From Sphingopyxis sp. QXT-31 (GTDB lineage Bacteria > Pseudomonadota > Alphaproteobacteria > Sphingomonadales > Sphingomonadaceae): DNA of 64,000 nt. The notes under the pieces are model-generated. The model had not been told where the DNA came from. It worked only from the letters and a program-made list of their open reading frames with translations, and made no database searches. This document shows, one piece after another, positions 1 to 12,085 of this stretch; the first letter of the stretch is position 1; every line of letters starts with the position of its first letter. The DNA is taken from assembly GCF_001984035.1 (NCBI RefSeq), contig NZ_CP019449.1:2232001-2296000 (forward strand), read 5' to 3'. A program made the position numbers and the translations under genes.

Positions 1-907
1 CCATTGTCCTTGACGTCGAATTCGGTGAGCAGCAGCCGGTAACCCATGCCGGTGACCGCGTCGCAAAAGGCGCGCCACTCCTTGAGGTCATAGGGGCCGA
101 TGCCCGTCTTGCGGTCGATCGTGCGCATTTCGATGTGCGACTGGATGCCGAGCGCGTCGCACGGCACCCCGCGCTTGCGGAACCCCTCGAGCAGGCGCAG
201 CACGCCGGCGCGGTGGTTCGCATGGCCGGGTTCCCAGCTCATATAGTCGTTATAAACGAGCTCGGCGTCGGGCAATTCGGTCCGCGCGGTGTGAAAGGCG
301 AGATCGACGACCGCCTCGTGGCTGCCCATCGCCTTCGACATCGACGTATCGACGAAGGCGCCGGTCTTGTCGTCGAACAGTTCATTGACGACATCATAGC
401 TGTGGATGACGCCGCGATAGCGCCGCGTCACGGTCTCGATATGGCTGGTGATCAGCCGCGCCGCCACGGTCGCGGGGCGCGCTCCATAGTAGTAATTATT
501 GACCCACTCGGGCAGCCATTTCGGGCGGTGCCAGAGCAGGGTGTGGCCGCGGATATCGAGGCCCTTCGATTTGGCATAGCGGACGATCGCGTCGAAGGCG
601 GCGAAATTATATTGGTCGGGGCCGGGGCGGATCGCCTGCCACTTCATCTCATTCTCGGCGACGACGAGTCCGCATTCGCGCTCGACTATGGTGCGATAGT
701 CGGGATTGCCGATCGAGCCGCTGTCCGATCCTTCGGCGCCATAGGCGATTGCCGAACCGAAGCGCAGCCCCTTGCCCTGCGCGATGGCGTGCAGGCCCTC
801 GTCCGGAGGCGGCGGCGAGGCAGCCGACCCGGCGCCGCCCGCGCAAGCGGCCAGCGATAGGGCCGAGAGGCCGGCGAGCGCCTCGCGCCGGCTGAGCGTG
901 GTATCGA

Positions 908-911
<4 letters not shown>
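1..911 (-). CDS. GH10 endo-1,4-beta-xylanase, lipoprotein-like (3' end cut off by window edge)
   Basis: Cleaves internal beta-1,4 bonds of xylan. Translating the minus strand from the ATG at 911 gives about 303 residues before the window edge. It begins with a short twin-arginine-like n-region (SRRE) and a lipobox-like LAAC, so the protein is probably lipid-anchored. GH10 landmarks are present: ENEMKW, GHTLLWH, the acid/base Glu in DVVNE, YNDY, and the nucleophile Glu in LLTEFDV. About 70 C-terminal residues should lie beyond base 1. The ATG overlaps the TGA of the upstream GH3 gene (ATGA), so the two are probably translationally coupled in one operon behind the palindrome at 3361-3376. This reading frame was worked out by eye because the partial ORF has no stop in the window. 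Confidence 0.88.
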
Positions 912-3313
<2,402 letters not shown>

Positions 3314-3360
3314 GATCGTCTCTCTCCCTTTTTTCTTGCGCGGATCGATTCTCCACGCTT

Positions 3361-3376
3361 ATGGTAGCGCTACCAT
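3361..3376. promoter_or_regulatory. Perfect 16-bp palindromic operator, copy 1
   Basis: The sequence ATGGTAGCGCTACCAT is identical to its own reverse complement. It lies 48 bases upstream of the GH3 start and about 30 bases upstream of the favoured GH67 start, between two divergent units. The same core recurs at 14707-14725 and 27391-27404, always in a promoter region of this locus. LacI-family regulators bind palindromes with a central CG, and similar motifs are known upstream of xylose-induced genes in Caulobacter. The likely ligand-responsive regulator is the LacI protein encoded at 5623. Confidence 0.8.
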
Positions 3377-3404
3377 GAACAGTCGCGACGGGCGCTGTCA
3401 AGTC

Positions 3405-5561
3405 ATGGCGAGCGCGAAAAGGGGGAGACGAGCAAAGAGGATGCGGGGTGCAGCGACGATCCTGGCATTTGTGCTCGCCCTGCTGCTCGCGACCGGCCCC
3501 TCGCGGGCCGAGGACGGCTACGACCTGTGGCTGCGCTATCGCCCGCTGGAACCCGCTTATGCCAAAGAGGTACGGCAAATCGCGCCCGCGCTGTCGGTCG
3601 ACGCGCCGCCGGGTCCGACGATCGATGCCGCAACCGCCGAGCTCAGCCGCGCCTTGGGCATCTGGCTGGGCCACCCGCTGGCGCTCGTTCCCGATGCGCG
3701 CGAAGCGCTTCAGTTGTGCCGGCGCGACCGGCCCTGCGCTGCGGCGCTGCCGACGCTGCGCGGCACCGGTCCGCCCGGTTCCTTTGGCATCGATCGTGTC
3801 GGCAGCCGGACGGTAATTTCGGCAGCAGACGACATCGGCCTGCTCTACGGCAGCTTCGCACTGCTCCGCCATATCCAGCAGCAGGCGCCGCTGAACGCGT
3901 TGCCGCAGGCCGACGCGCCGCGCGTCGCGATCCGCATGCTCGACCATTGGGACAATCTGGATGGCAGCGTCGAGCGCGGCTATGCCGGCCGCTCGATCTT
4001 CCAGTGGTGGCGCCTGCCCGGCTATGTCGATCCGCGGCTGACCGACTATGCGCGCGCCAACGCGTCGGTGGGGATCAACGCGGTCGCGGTGAACAATGTC
4101 AACGCGCCCGCGACCTTCCTGACCCCGCGATTCATCGCCAAGACGCGCGCGCTCGCCGACACGCTGCGCCCCTATGGCATCCGCGTCTTCCTGTCGGCGC
4201 GCTTTTCGGCGCCGCGCGATCTCGGCGGCCTGACCACCGCCGACCCGCTAGACCCCGAGGTTCAGCGCTGGTGGCAGACGAAGGCCGACGAAATCTATGC
4301 CGCCATCCCCGATTTCGGCGGTTTCCTGGTCAAGGCGAATAGCGAGGGCCAGCCCGGACCGCAGGATTATGGTCGGTCGCACGCCGATGGCGCCAATATG
4401 CTGGCGCGCGCGGTCGGCGACCGCGGCATCGTGATCTGGCGTGCCTTCGTCTATGATCCCGACCCCGCGGTCGAGCGGACGATGCAGGCGTACAACGCCT
4501 TCCAGCCGCTCGACGGGCAATTCGATTCCAATGTCGTCGTGCAGGTCAAGAACGGCCCGCTCGATTTCCAGCCGCGCGAGCCGGTGAGCCCTTTGTTCGG
4601 CGCGATGCCGAAGACACAGCTCGGGCTCGAACTGCAGATCACCAAGGAATATCTCGGCTTCTCGACCCATCTCGCCTATCTGGCGCCGCTGTTCGAAGAG
4701 GCGCTCGACACCGGCGGGCTGGGCCGGGATGAGCGCGCGACGCTGGCCGACATCGTCGCGGGCGGCCCCACCAGCCTGATCGCCGGGATCGCCAATATCG
4801 GGTCCGACCGCAACTGGAGCGGGTCGCATTTCGACCAGGCGAACTGGTACGCCTTCGGCCGGCTGGCCTGGGATCCGACGCGCTCGTCGGACGCCATAGC
4901 GCGCGAATGGGTCGCGCAGAGCTTCGCGCCCGACCCGGTGCTGATCGACGCCGTCGTTCCCATGATGCTGACGAGCCGCCAGACGGTGGTCGACTATATG
5001 ACCCCGCTCGGCCTCGCGCATCTGATGGGCAGCGACCATCATTATGGCCCCGCGCCCTGGGTCGACGATCTGGAGCGGCCCGACTGGAACCCGGTCTATT
5101 ACCACCGCGCCGACGCCGACGGGATCGGTTTCGATCGCACGGCGGAGGGCAGCAACGCGCTCGGCCAATATCCCGCCGGTCTGGCAAAGGCCTATGCCGA
5201 AGAAGGCGACCCCGCCCTGCCCTTCCTTTTGTGGTTCCACCGCAAGCGCTGGGACGACCGGCTGGCCACCGGGCGCACCGTCTGGGACGAACTGGTCGTC
5301 CGCTACGACCGCGGCGTCGCCGGAGTCGATGCGATGGCGCTGCAGTGGAACGGCCTTCGCAGCCGGTTCGACGCGCGCCGCCACGGCGAGGTTGCGGCGC
5401 TGCTGGCGGTCCAGCAGCACGAGGCGCGCTGGTGGCGCGATGCGTCGATCGCCTATTTCCAGTCGCTGTCGAGGCGCCCGCTGCCGCCCGGCCATGCGGC
5501 TCCGCCGTACCCGCTCGAATGGTATCGCACCCAACGCTTCCCCGAGGCGCCCGGCATATGA
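3405..5561 (+). CDS. GH67 alpha-glucuronidase
   Basis: Removes 4-O-methylglucuronic acid from the non-reducing end of glucuronoxylo-oligosaccharides. The catalytic triad is visible as E314 (in ANSEGQPGP), D387 (in PLDFQ) and E415 (in ITKEYLG), counting from the ATG at 3405. The spacings of 73 and 28 residues equal those I recall for the Cellvibrio enzyme (E292, D365, E393). The N-terminus is an uncleaved-looking basic stretch followed by a hydrophobic signal segment ending near SRAEDG. The start is uncertain: 3405 and 3441 are both possible, and the in-frame ATG at 3375 overlaps the operator and is unlikely. It heads the unit GH67-lacI-xylD. Confidence 0.93.
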   Translation: MASAKRGRRAKRMRGAATILAFVLALLLATGPSRAEDGYDLWLRYRPLEPAYAKEVRQIAPALSVDAPPGPTIDAATAELSRALGIWLGHPLALVPDAREALQLCRRDRPCAAALPTLRGTGPPGSFGIDRVGSRTVISAADDIGLLYGSFALLRHIQQQAPLNALPQADAPRVAIRMLDHWDNLDGSVERGYAGRSIFQWWRLPGYVDPRLTDYARANASVGINAVAVNNVNAPATFLTPRFIAKTRALADTLRPYGIRVFLSARFSAPRDLGGLTTADPLDPEVQRWWQTKADEIYAAIPDFGGFLVKANSEGQPGPQDYGRSHADGANMLARAVGDRGIVIWRAFVYDPDPAVERTMQAYNAFQPLDGQFDSNVVVQVKNGPLDFQPREPVSPLFGAMPKTQLGLELQITKEYLGFSTHLAYLAPLFEEALDTGGLGRDERATLADIVAGGPTSLIAGIANIGSDRNWSGSHFDQANWYAFGRLAWDPTRSSDAIAREWVAQSFAPDPVLIDAVVPMMLTSRQTVVDYMTPLGLAHLMGSDHHYGPAPWVDDLERPDWNPVYYHRADADGIGFDRTAEGSNALGQYPAGLAKAYAEEGDPALPFLLWFHRKRWDDRLATGRTVWDELVVRYDRGVAGVDAMALQWNGLRSRFDARRHGEVAALLAVQQHEARWWRDASIAYFQSLSRRPLPPGHAAPPYPLEWYRTQRFPEAPGI

Positions 5562-5622
5562 TCGCGGCGCGCCTCCGATATTCGCCTAGCGTCGGCAGGT
5601 CAGACGTTTTAGGGACGCTGGC

Positions 5623-6723
5623 ATGAGCGAAAAGAGCGCTACCATGCCCCGCCAGGGCCGCCGCCAGGGCAAGGCCCCGACCATTTCCGACGTCGCCGCC
5701 GCCGCGGGCTGTTCGCCGATGACGGTGAGCCGCGTGATCAATGGCGATTCCAACGTGCGGGCGGCGACGCGCCAACAGGTGATGGAGGCGATCGCTGCGC
5801 TCCGCTATATGCCGAACCGCGCCGCGCGCAGCTTGGCCGGCGGCGAGCAGTTGCGCATCGCGCTCCTCTTCGACAATCCCTCGGCATCCTATCTCAGCGA
5901 ATTCCTGATGGGCGCGCTCGAAGAAGCGACGCGGAGCGATATCCACCTGATCGTGCAGAGCTGCCTCGACGTCGCCGAGGCTCAAGCGCTGATGCGCAAC
6001 CTGGCGCAGGGCGGGATCAAAGGCTTCATCCTGCCGCCGCCGCTATGCGACGACCAGAGCGTGCTCGACCTGGTCAGCGAGCTCGATGCCATCGCCATCG
6101 CGGTGGGACCCGGCAAGGCGACGGGGTCGCACGGTGCGGTGATGATCGACGATTTCCAGGCCGCTTACGACATGACCCGGCATATCATCGACTTGGGCCA
6201 CGAACGCATCGGCTTCATCATCGGCAATCCCGAACAGGTTGCCAGCGGCCGGCGGCTGAACGGCTATCGCGCCGCGATGGCCGACGCCGGACTCCCCGTC
6301 CTGGACGAATTGATCGTGCAGGGGCGTTTCAGCTATCGGTCGGGGATGGATGGCGCAGAGCGACTGCTCGCCGTCGATCCCCGACCGACCGCGATTTTTG
6401 CGTCGAACGACGATATGGCCGCGGCGACCGTGGCGGTCGCGCATCGCCGCCACCTCGACGTCCCCAACGATATCACTGTCTGCGGTTTCGACGATACCGC
6501 GATGGCGAGCACCATCTGGCCCGAGCTGACGACGATCCGCCAGCCGATCCGCGAGATGACCGCCTGGGCGGTGTCGGCGATCGCGACGATCATGCGCGCG
6601 CGCAAGGCCGGCGAGCATGCGCAGGAGCAGCAGATGACGATGCCCTATTCGCTGATCCGCCGCGAATCCGACGCCGCGCCCAGCCTCGCCACGCGGCGGC
6701 CGAAGGGGGTCGAGCGGCGGTGA
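5623..6723 (+). CDS. LacI-family transcriptional regulator, probable xylose/xylan regulator
   Basis: DNA-binding repressor of 366 residues. The N-terminal helix-turn-helix is typical of LacI (TISDVAAAAGCSPMTVSRVING, residues about 18-39), followed by the hinge helix (YMPNRAARSLAGG) and a periplasmic-binding-protein-like sensor domain (about 70-340). Its position between GH67 and xylD, and the repeated palindrome in three promoters nearby, make it the obvious candidate regulator of the whole locus. The effector (xylose, xylonate or 2-keto-3-deoxyxylonate) cannot be read from sequence. A second in-frame ATG (5644) is an alternative start. A near-operator sequence covers the first codons. Confidence 0.92.
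   Translation: MSEKSATMPRQGRRQGKAPTISDVAAAAGCSPMTVSRVINGDSNVRAATRQQVMEAIAALRYMPNRAARSLAGGEQLRIALLFDNPSASYLSEFLMGALEEATRSDIHLIVQSCLDVAEAQALMRNLAQGGIKGFILPPPLCDDQSVLDLVSELDAIAIAVGPGKATGSHGAVMIDDFQAAYDMTRHIIDLGHERIGFIIGNPEQVASGRRLNGYRAAMADAGLPVLDELIVQGRFSYRSGMDGAERLLAVDPRPTAIFASNDDMAAATVAVAHRRHLDVPNDITVCGFDDTAMASTIWPELTTIRQPIREMTAWAVSAIATIMRARKAGEHAQEQQMTMPYSLIRRESDAAPSLATRRPKGVERR
5630..5645. promoter_or_regulatory. Imperfect operator-like sequence over the 5' end of lacI
   Basis: AAAAGAGCGCTACCAT matches the 16-bp palindrome at 3361 in 12 of 16 positions. The right half is complete and the left arm is degenerate. It spans codons 3-8 of the regulator gene, so it could be a weak autoregulatory or roadblock site. 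It could equally be a coincidence. Confidence 0.25.
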
Positions 6724-8501
6724 CCGGGTCCCCGCCCCGCCCCCGGCTGCGATCGCGCGACTGGTTCGACAATCCCGAACGCTGGGACATGACCGCGCTC
6801 TATCTCGAGCGCTTCATGAATTACGGGACGACCCCCGAGGAACTGCAGTCGGGCAAGCCGATCATCGGCATCGCGCAATCGGGCAGCGACCTGTCCCCGT
6901 GCAACCGCGTCCATGTCGATCTCGCGAAGCGCGTGCGCGACGGAATTCGCGATGCGGGGGGCATTCCGATCGAGTTTCCGGTGCACCCGATCTTCGAAAA
7001 TTGCCGTCGCCCGACCGCTGCGCTCGACCGCAACCTTGCCTATCTGGGGCTCGTCGAGATATTGAACGGTTATCCACTCGACGCCGTGGTGCTCACCACC
7101 GGCTGCGACAAGACGACGCCGTCGCAGGTGATGGCTGCGACCACGGTCGATATTCCCGCGATCGTGCTGTCGGGCGGGCCGATGCTCGACGGCTGGCACG
7201 ATGGCGAACTGGTCGGGTCGGGCACGGTGATCTGGCGCAGCCGCCGCGCGCTGTCAGCGGGGCTTATCGACGAGGAGGAGTTCCTCGAGCGTGCCACATC
7301 GAGCGCGCCGTCACTGGGCCATTGCAATTCGATGGGTACCGCGTCGACGATGAACGCGGTCGCCGAGGCGCTCGGCCTGTCGCTCACCGGCTGCGCCGCG
7401 ATCCCGGCGCCGTACCGCGAGCGCGGGCAATATGCCTATCGCACCGGACGGCGGATCGTCGAAATGGTCCATGAGGATCTGCGCCCGTCGCACATATTGA
7501 CGCGCGAGGCGTTTTTGAATGCCATCGCCACGGTCAGCGTGTGCGGCGGATCGAGCAACGCCCAGCCGCATATCGTCGCGATGGCACGGCACGCGGGGGT
7601 CGAACTCGAACCCGAAGTGTGGACCGACCATGGTTATGATCTGCCTTTGCTGGTCAACATGCAGCCGGCGGGGAAATATCTGGGCGAGCGCTTCCACCGC
7701 GCCGGCGGGGTGCCCGCGGCGATGTGGGAATTGCTGAACGCAGGCAAGTTATTCGGCGATTGTCTGACCGTCACCGGGCGCCGCATCGCCGACAATCTGG
7801 CGGGGCAGGAGAGTGCCGACCGCGAAATGATCCGACCGTTCGCCGATCCGTTGCAGGCGAAGGCGGGATTCCTGACGCTGAAAGGCAATTTATTCGACTT
7901 CGCGGTCATGAAGACATCGGTCATCTCGCCCGAATTCCGCACGCGCTATCTGTCGCGCCCCGGCGCCGAAGGGGTGTTCGAGGCGCGCGCAGTCGTTTTC
8001 GACGGATCGGACGACTATCATCACCGCATCAACGACCCGGCGCTCAACATCGACGAGAATTGCATATTGGTGATGCGCTCGTCGGGCATCCTCGGCTGGC
8101 CCGGATCGGCCGAGGTCGTGAACATGCAGCCACCCGATGCGCTGATCCAGCGCGGCATCCAATGGCTGCCGACGCTGGGCGACGGACGCCAGTCGGGCAC
8201 GTCGGACAGCCCTTCGATCCTCAACGCTTCCCCCGAAAGCGCGGCGGGGGGCGGTCTCGCATGGCTGCGCGACGGGGACATGATCCGCATCGACCTCAAC
8301 GCCGGAACCTGCGACATGCTGGTCGACGCGGACGAGATCGAGCGGCGAAAAGCCGAAGGCCTCCCCGAAATCCCGCCGAGCAATACGCCCTGGGAAGAGC
8401 TGTTCCGTGAAAAGACGGGCCAGCTTGGCGAAGGCGGGGTCATGGAGTTTGCACTGAAATATCGCCAGACGTCAAAGACGCTGCCGCGGCACAATCACTA
8501 A
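6720..8501 (+). CDS. xylD: D-xylonate dehydratase (Weimberg pathway)
   Basis: Converts D-xylonate to 2-keto-3-deoxy-D-xylonate in the cytosol. It is a 593-residue member of the IlvD/Edd Fe-S dehydratase family and closely follows the Caulobacter XylD sequence as I remember it (RSRDWFDNP start, FMNYGTTPEEL, PRHNH C-terminus). Iron-sulfur ligand cysteines are visible in SDLSPCNR, TTGCDKTTP and GHCNSMGT. The chosen start is a GTG at 6720 that overlaps the lacI stop (GTGA). Starting there restores the full N-terminus of the family, whereas the first in-frame ATG (6789) would remove about 23 conserved residues. It is co-transcribed with GH67 and lacI, apart from xylXABC. Confidence 0.94.
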   Translation: MTGSPPRPRLRSRDWFDNPERWDMTALYLERFMNYGTTPEELQSGKPIIGIAQSGSDLSPCNRVHVDLAKRVRDGIRDAGGIPIEFPVHPIFENCRRPTAALDRNLAYLGLVEILNGYPLDAVVLTTGCDKTTPSQVMAATTVDIPAIVLSGGPMLDGWHDGELVGSGTVIWRSRRALSAGLIDEEEFLERATSSAPSLGHCNSMGTASTMNAVAEALGLSLTGCAAIPAPYRERGQYAYRTGRRIVEMVHEDLRPSHILTREAFLNAIATVSVCGGSSNAQPHIVAMARHAGVELEPEVWTDHGYDLPLLVNMQPAGKYLGERFHRAGGVPAAMWELLNAGKLFGDCLTVTGRRIADNLAGQESADREMIRPFADPLQAKAGFLTLKGNLFDFAVMKTSVISPEFRTRYLSRPGAEGVFEARAVVFDGSDDYHHRINDPALNIDENCILVMRSSGILGWPGSAEVVNMQPPDALIQRGIQWLPTLGDGRQSGTSDSPSILNASPESAAGGGLAWLRDGDMIRIDLNAGTCDMLVDADEIERRKAEGLPEIPPSNTPWEELFREKTGQLGEGGVMEFALKYRQTSKTLPRHNH

Positions 8502-8508
8502 ACTGCTG

Positions 8509-10419
8509 TCACCGGATCGGGATCTCGAAGCTGGTGACCGGCAGGTTCGCGCCGTCGAACAAATTGACCACCGGACTGTCCGCCCAAGCGTAACGGACGC
8601 GTGTTGCCGGTTGCCCATCGTCGGCGATCTCGACCGTAGCGCCTTTCGCCAACGCGGACGCAAAACGGCAGCTACCCGCCGCATCGCCGCACAGTTCGAA
8701 TCCGATTGCCTGCGCGCTACTCCAGCTCGCCAAGGTACCGGTCACACCGTCGAACCGCACGACGATCGCACCGCCTTGCCGCGCCGCGCCCAGCACATGC
8801 GGGAACGCCTTGCCCCCGGCGGCGCGCGCTAGCCGGTGACCGAGTTCGATCTTGTTCGCAGGATGGATGTCGAGCCGCTCGCCGAGGTCGAGCGCGGGGA
8901 TCAGCGTCATCGCGGGGTCGGCATCGGCAGCGCGGCGTTGTTCGTCGCGGAGCATCCCCCAGCCGCTATCGAAAGGCTTGGTCACCGGATCGCCATAATT
9001 GGCGAGACCGACAACGAGCAGCGGCAAATCATTGCGGCCGAACTGGGCGCGCCACCCGGCGATCAACGCCGCAAGCCGCGCGTCATATCCGGGCGTCCCG
9101 ACGTCGGCCTCACCCTGATACCAGGCGATGCCGTCGAGGCGGATCGCGCCGAGCGGCGCGACCATCGCGTTGTGGATCAGCCCCAGTCCGGCGATCTGGT
9201 CCCACGGCGGGCGCGGCGCGGCGCCCGCCTTGTCCGTCGCGATGGCATAGGACCAGCCATCGCCGATCGGCATTTCGCTGCCATCGGCAAAGCTGAGCTT
9301 GAGCGCATCGGCGGGACCCTGAAAGCCGCCATTGCCCCAGCTGTCGCCGACGAGGACCATGATCTCGTTCACCCCGGCGCGCCAATATCCGGCGGGAACT
9401 GCATAACGGCGCGCATCGGACCAGCTGAAGCTGTTGGCGATTACCTCGCCATTGACGAAGGTTTCGTCGCTGTCGTCGATGACGCCGAGCGAAAGCGTCG
9501 CGCCTTGCGCCGCCTGCGCAGCGGTTAACGTCACGCTGCGCCGCGCCCAGACATAGCCGTTGAAGCTTTTGAAGTCGGCCCCCTTCCATTCGTCCCAATA
9601 GGATATCGCGGGAAAGGGCTGCCATGTCAGGCGGTCGGGCTTGATCCACGGTTCCTCGCCCGGTGCGTCGCCGCTGAGCTTTTGCCACCAGCCGGCCCAG
9701 CGCGGGAAGAACGCCTGGTTCGCCGCAAGCGGGTCGCGCGTGTAGAGCGCCAGCAGATCGGCCTCGTCCTGGCCGTAAATCGACCGTGTCGCGGCGGGCG
9801 TCAGCCAGGCGCGGATTTGCGTCCCGCCCCACGTCGCATCGATCGCGCCGATCGCCACCCCGCGCGCCGCCCGCAGGTCGCGCGCCATATAATAGCAGGC
9901 GGCGGAGAAATCGGGGACACTGTCGGCCGACGCGGGCGACCAGGACGGCAGCGCGGCGAAACGGCGTTGCGGCAGCGTCGCGGTCGCCTTTTCGACCGTC
10001 AGCAGCCGCAGGTCGGGGTCCGGGAAATTCGCCGCCTGCGTGTCGAAATCGAGCGCGCGGCGCACCGGCAATTCCATGTTCGACTGGCCCGAGCAGAGCC
10101 AGACATCGCCGAGCATGACATCCTTGGCCGCCGCCGCCACCTGACCGTCCGCGCCGCGAACGGTGAGTTCATAGGGACCGCCCGCCGGAAGCGCGGCGAA
10201 GCTGGCCTGCCAATATCCTTCGCCATCCGCGATTGCGGTCGCCTTCTTGTCCGCGAGCGTAACCGTCAGCTTGTCGCGGGGCGCCGCGGTGCCGTTTACC
10301 AGGATCGGCTGGCCGCGCTGGATGACGGCATGGTCGGTGAAGGTCGGGGCTAGCGTGACCTGGGCGTGCGCCGGACTGGCGCAAGCCGCGGCCGCCAGCA
10401 GCAGTGCTCGCCAGATCAT
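8509..10419 (-). CDS. Sialate O-acetylesterase-family SGNH esterase, probable acetylxylan esterase
   Basis: Secreted 636-residue carbohydrate O-acetylesterase. The signal peptide covers about residues 1-20 (cleavage near AHAQ). The nucleophile Ser113 is in GDVWLCSGQSNMELP, the hallmark of this SGNH branch. A jelly-roll-like insertion (WARRSVTLTA to SWGNGG) is typical of the family, and a late block, WYQGEADVG, is also seen. The family name comes from sialic acid esterases, but bacterial members in xylan loci deacetylate xylan; that role is inferred from context. The ATG overlaps the xylC stop (ATGA). It is the last gene of the xylX-A-B-C-esterase operon. The long upstream extension of this frame is not coding. 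Confidence 0.85.
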   Translation of the reverse strand: MIWRALLLAAAACASPAHAQVTLAPTFTDHAVIQRGQPILVNGTAAPRDKLTVTLADKKATAIADGEGYWQASFAALPAGGPYELTVRGADGQVAAAAKDVMLGDVWLCSGQSNMELPVRRALDFDTQAANFPDPDLRLLTVEKATATLPQRRFAALPSWSPASADSVPDFSAACYYMARDLRAARGVAIGAIDATWGGTQIRAWLTPAATRSIYGQDEADLLALYTRDPLAANQAFFPRWAGWWQKLSGDAPGEEPWIKPDRLTWQPFPAISYWDEWKGADFKSFNGYVWARRSVTLTAAQAAQGATLSLGVIDDSDETFVNGEVIANSFSWSDARRYAVPAGYWRAGVNEIMVLVGDSWGNGGFQGPADALKLSFADGSEMPIGDGWSYAIATDKAGAAPRPPWDQIAGLGLIHNAMVAPLGAIRLDGIAWYQGEADVGTPGYDARLAALIAGWRAQFGRNDLPLLVVGLANYGDPVTKPFDSGWGMLRDEQRRAADADPAMTLIPALDLGERLDIHPANKIELGHRLARAAGGKAFPHVLGAARQGGAIVVRFDGVTGTLASWSSAQAIGFELCGDAAGSCRFASALAKGATVEIADDGQPATRVRYAWADSPVVNLFDGANLPVTSFEIPIR

Positions 10420-11291
10420 GCCGCGCGCACCAGCGGCAGCGGGTGGCCGCCAACGTCGGGGCGAAAGGCGAAGAGCGCACCCGCGAGCGGCTGATCCGCG
10501 CGTTCGACGTCGGACATTTCCTGATGCGCCGATGTCGCATAGAGCGTCGCCAGATCGGGGCCGCCAAAGGCGAGCTTGGTGATGTTCGCGGTCGGAAAAT
10601 CGACCTTCGCAATCTCTTCGCCCGCCGGGTTGAAACAGCGCGCCGCCCAGCCCGCGTAACAGCCGACCCAGACATTGCCCGCGGCGTCGGTGATCGACCC
10701 GTCGGGGTGCCCCATGCCGTCGCCGAAAGTCACGAAAGGCCGCAACGCACCGGGCAGTCCGTCCGGCCCGATCGGGGCGGCCCGGATTGTTCCGGCGAGC
10801 GTATCGGTGAAATAGATCGTCGCGCCGTCGGGCGCGATGGCGGGGCCGTTGGTGATCGCGATCCCGCTGGGGCCCGCCTGCTCGACCTGTCTCGCCGCCA
10901 GCCGATAGAAATTGCCGGTTTCGTCCTCGCACGCATTGTCCATCGACCCGAACCACACGGCGCCCCTGGCATCGGTGCAGGCGTCGTTGAGGCGATTGCC
11001 CGGCCGATCGGTCTCGACCGCCAGCCAGGCCGTAAATTCGCCGCTGGCCGGGTCGAACCAGTGGAGTCCGCCCTGCAATCCGCAGAGCAGCCGGCCGTCG
11101 TCCGCCGGCAGTGCCCAGCCGATTTCGCCCGGCGCGGACCACTGGTCCAGCGCAGCCGATGCGGGGTCGAAGCGCAGGAGCCGCTTCTGCTTGATATCGA
11201 CGAACCACAGGCACTGGCGCGCCGCGTCCCACACCGGCCCCTCGCCGAGCGAGGTCGACGGCAAGGCGACCGGTTCGGGCGTCATCGTCAT
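10416..11291 (-). CDS. xylC: D-xylonolactonase, SMP-30/gluconolactonase family (Weimberg pathway)
   Basis: Hydrolyses D-xylono-lactone to D-xylonate. The 291-residue product is a six-bladed beta-propeller of the SMP-30 family. It shows the N-terminal LGEGPVWD metal-binding motif, the RPGNRLNDACTD motif with the metal-binding Asn, SGIAITNGPAIAPDG, and HPDGSITDAAGNVWV. Two ATGs (11291 and 11285) are in frame; the first overlaps the xylB stop as TGATG. Gene order xylX-xylA-xylB-xylC matches the Caulobacter xylose operon, which makes the assignment firm even though SMP-30 proteins vary in substrate. Confidence 0.92.
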   Translation of the reverse strand: MTMTPEPVALPSTSLGEGPVWDAARQCLWFVDIKQKRLLRFDPASAALDQWSAPGEIGWALPADDGRLLCGLQGGLHWFDPASGEFTAWLAVETDRPGNRLNDACTDARGAVWFGSMDNACEDETGNFYRLAARQVEQAGPSGIAITNGPAIAPDGATIYFTDTLAGTIRAAPIGPDGLPGALRPFVTFGDGMGHPDGSITDAAGNVWVGCYAGWAARCFNPAGEEIAKVDFPTANITKLAFGGPDLATLYATSAHQEMSDVERADQPLAGALFAFRPDVGGHPLPLVRAA

Positions 11292-12085
11292 CAGCGCCAG
11301 CCCGCGTCGACCCAATAGTCGTGGCCGGTGCACATGCGCGCGTCGTCGGAGGCGAGGAACAGCGCCATCGCCGCGACATCGGCGGGCTGAACGCGCGCCT
11401 TCAGGCATTGCGCGGCGATGATCTCGGCCTCGCCCTCGGGCGTGTACCATTTGGCCTGGCGCGGGGTTTCGACATTGCCGGGGATGATCGTGTTGACGCG
11501 GATATTGTCGGCGCCAAGTTCGCGCGCCATCGAGCGCGTCATCCCCTCGATGGCGGCTTTTGCGGTCTGGTAAAGCACCAGATCGGGCAGCGCGAGGTGC
11601 CAGCTGATCGATCCGAAATTGACGATCGATCCGCCGCCCGCCGCCTTCATGCCCGGAATGACCGCCTGCGCGGCGAAAAACAGATGCCGCAGATTGACCG
11701 CGATCCGCTCGTCCCAATAGGCGGGGGTGACGTCGCTTATCGCGTGGCGGTCATCGTTCGCCGCGTTGTTGAGCAGGATGTCGAAATCGCCCATTTCGGC
11801 GGCGAGCGTCGCAACATTATGCCCGAGGCTGTCGAGGTCGGTGAGGTCGCAATGGGCGAAACGCGGCGCGACAAACCCCTCACCCGTCAACCGCCGCACC
11901 AGCGCCTCGCCGGCGGCGTCCTGCATGTCGAGAAAGGCGACATGCGCGCCCTGCCCGGCGAAACCCGTCACCAGCGCCTCGCCGATCCCCGTCGCGCCAC
12001 CGGTTACCAAAACCCGTTTGCCCGCCAGGCTGGGATATTTCGCCGCCGACTTGTCGGCCTGTGTCGTCCGCGTCAGCACGCTCAA
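11291..12085 (-). CDS. xylB: D-xylose 1-dehydrogenase, SDR family (Weimberg pathway)
   Basis: NAD-dependent oxidation of D-xylose to xylono-lactone. It is a 264-residue classical short-chain dehydrogenase with the cofactor motif TGGATGIG (about 29-36). NNAANDDRH, GSIS with the catalytic Ser, and YQTAK with the catalytic Tyr and Lys follow. The C-terminus CTGHDYWVDAGWR is shared with Caulobacter XylB. The start codon is TTG at 12085 and overlaps the xylA stop (TTGA); the conserved region begins only about 16 residues in, so a GTG two codons later is also possible. It is coupled on both sides within the operon. Confidence 0.94.
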   Translation of the reverse strand: MSVLTRTTQADKSAAKYPSLAGKRVLVTGGATGIGEALVTGFAGQGAHVAFLDMQDAAGEALVRRLTGEGFVAPRFAHCDLTDLDSLGHNVATLAAEMGDFDILLNNAANDDRHAISDVTPAYWDERIAVNLRHLFFAAQAVIPGMKAAGGGSIVNFGSISWHLALPDLVLYQTAKAAIEGMTRSMARELGADNIRVNTIIPGNVETPRQAKWYTPEGEAEIIAAQCLKARVQPADVAAMALFLASDDARMCTGHDYWVDAGWR

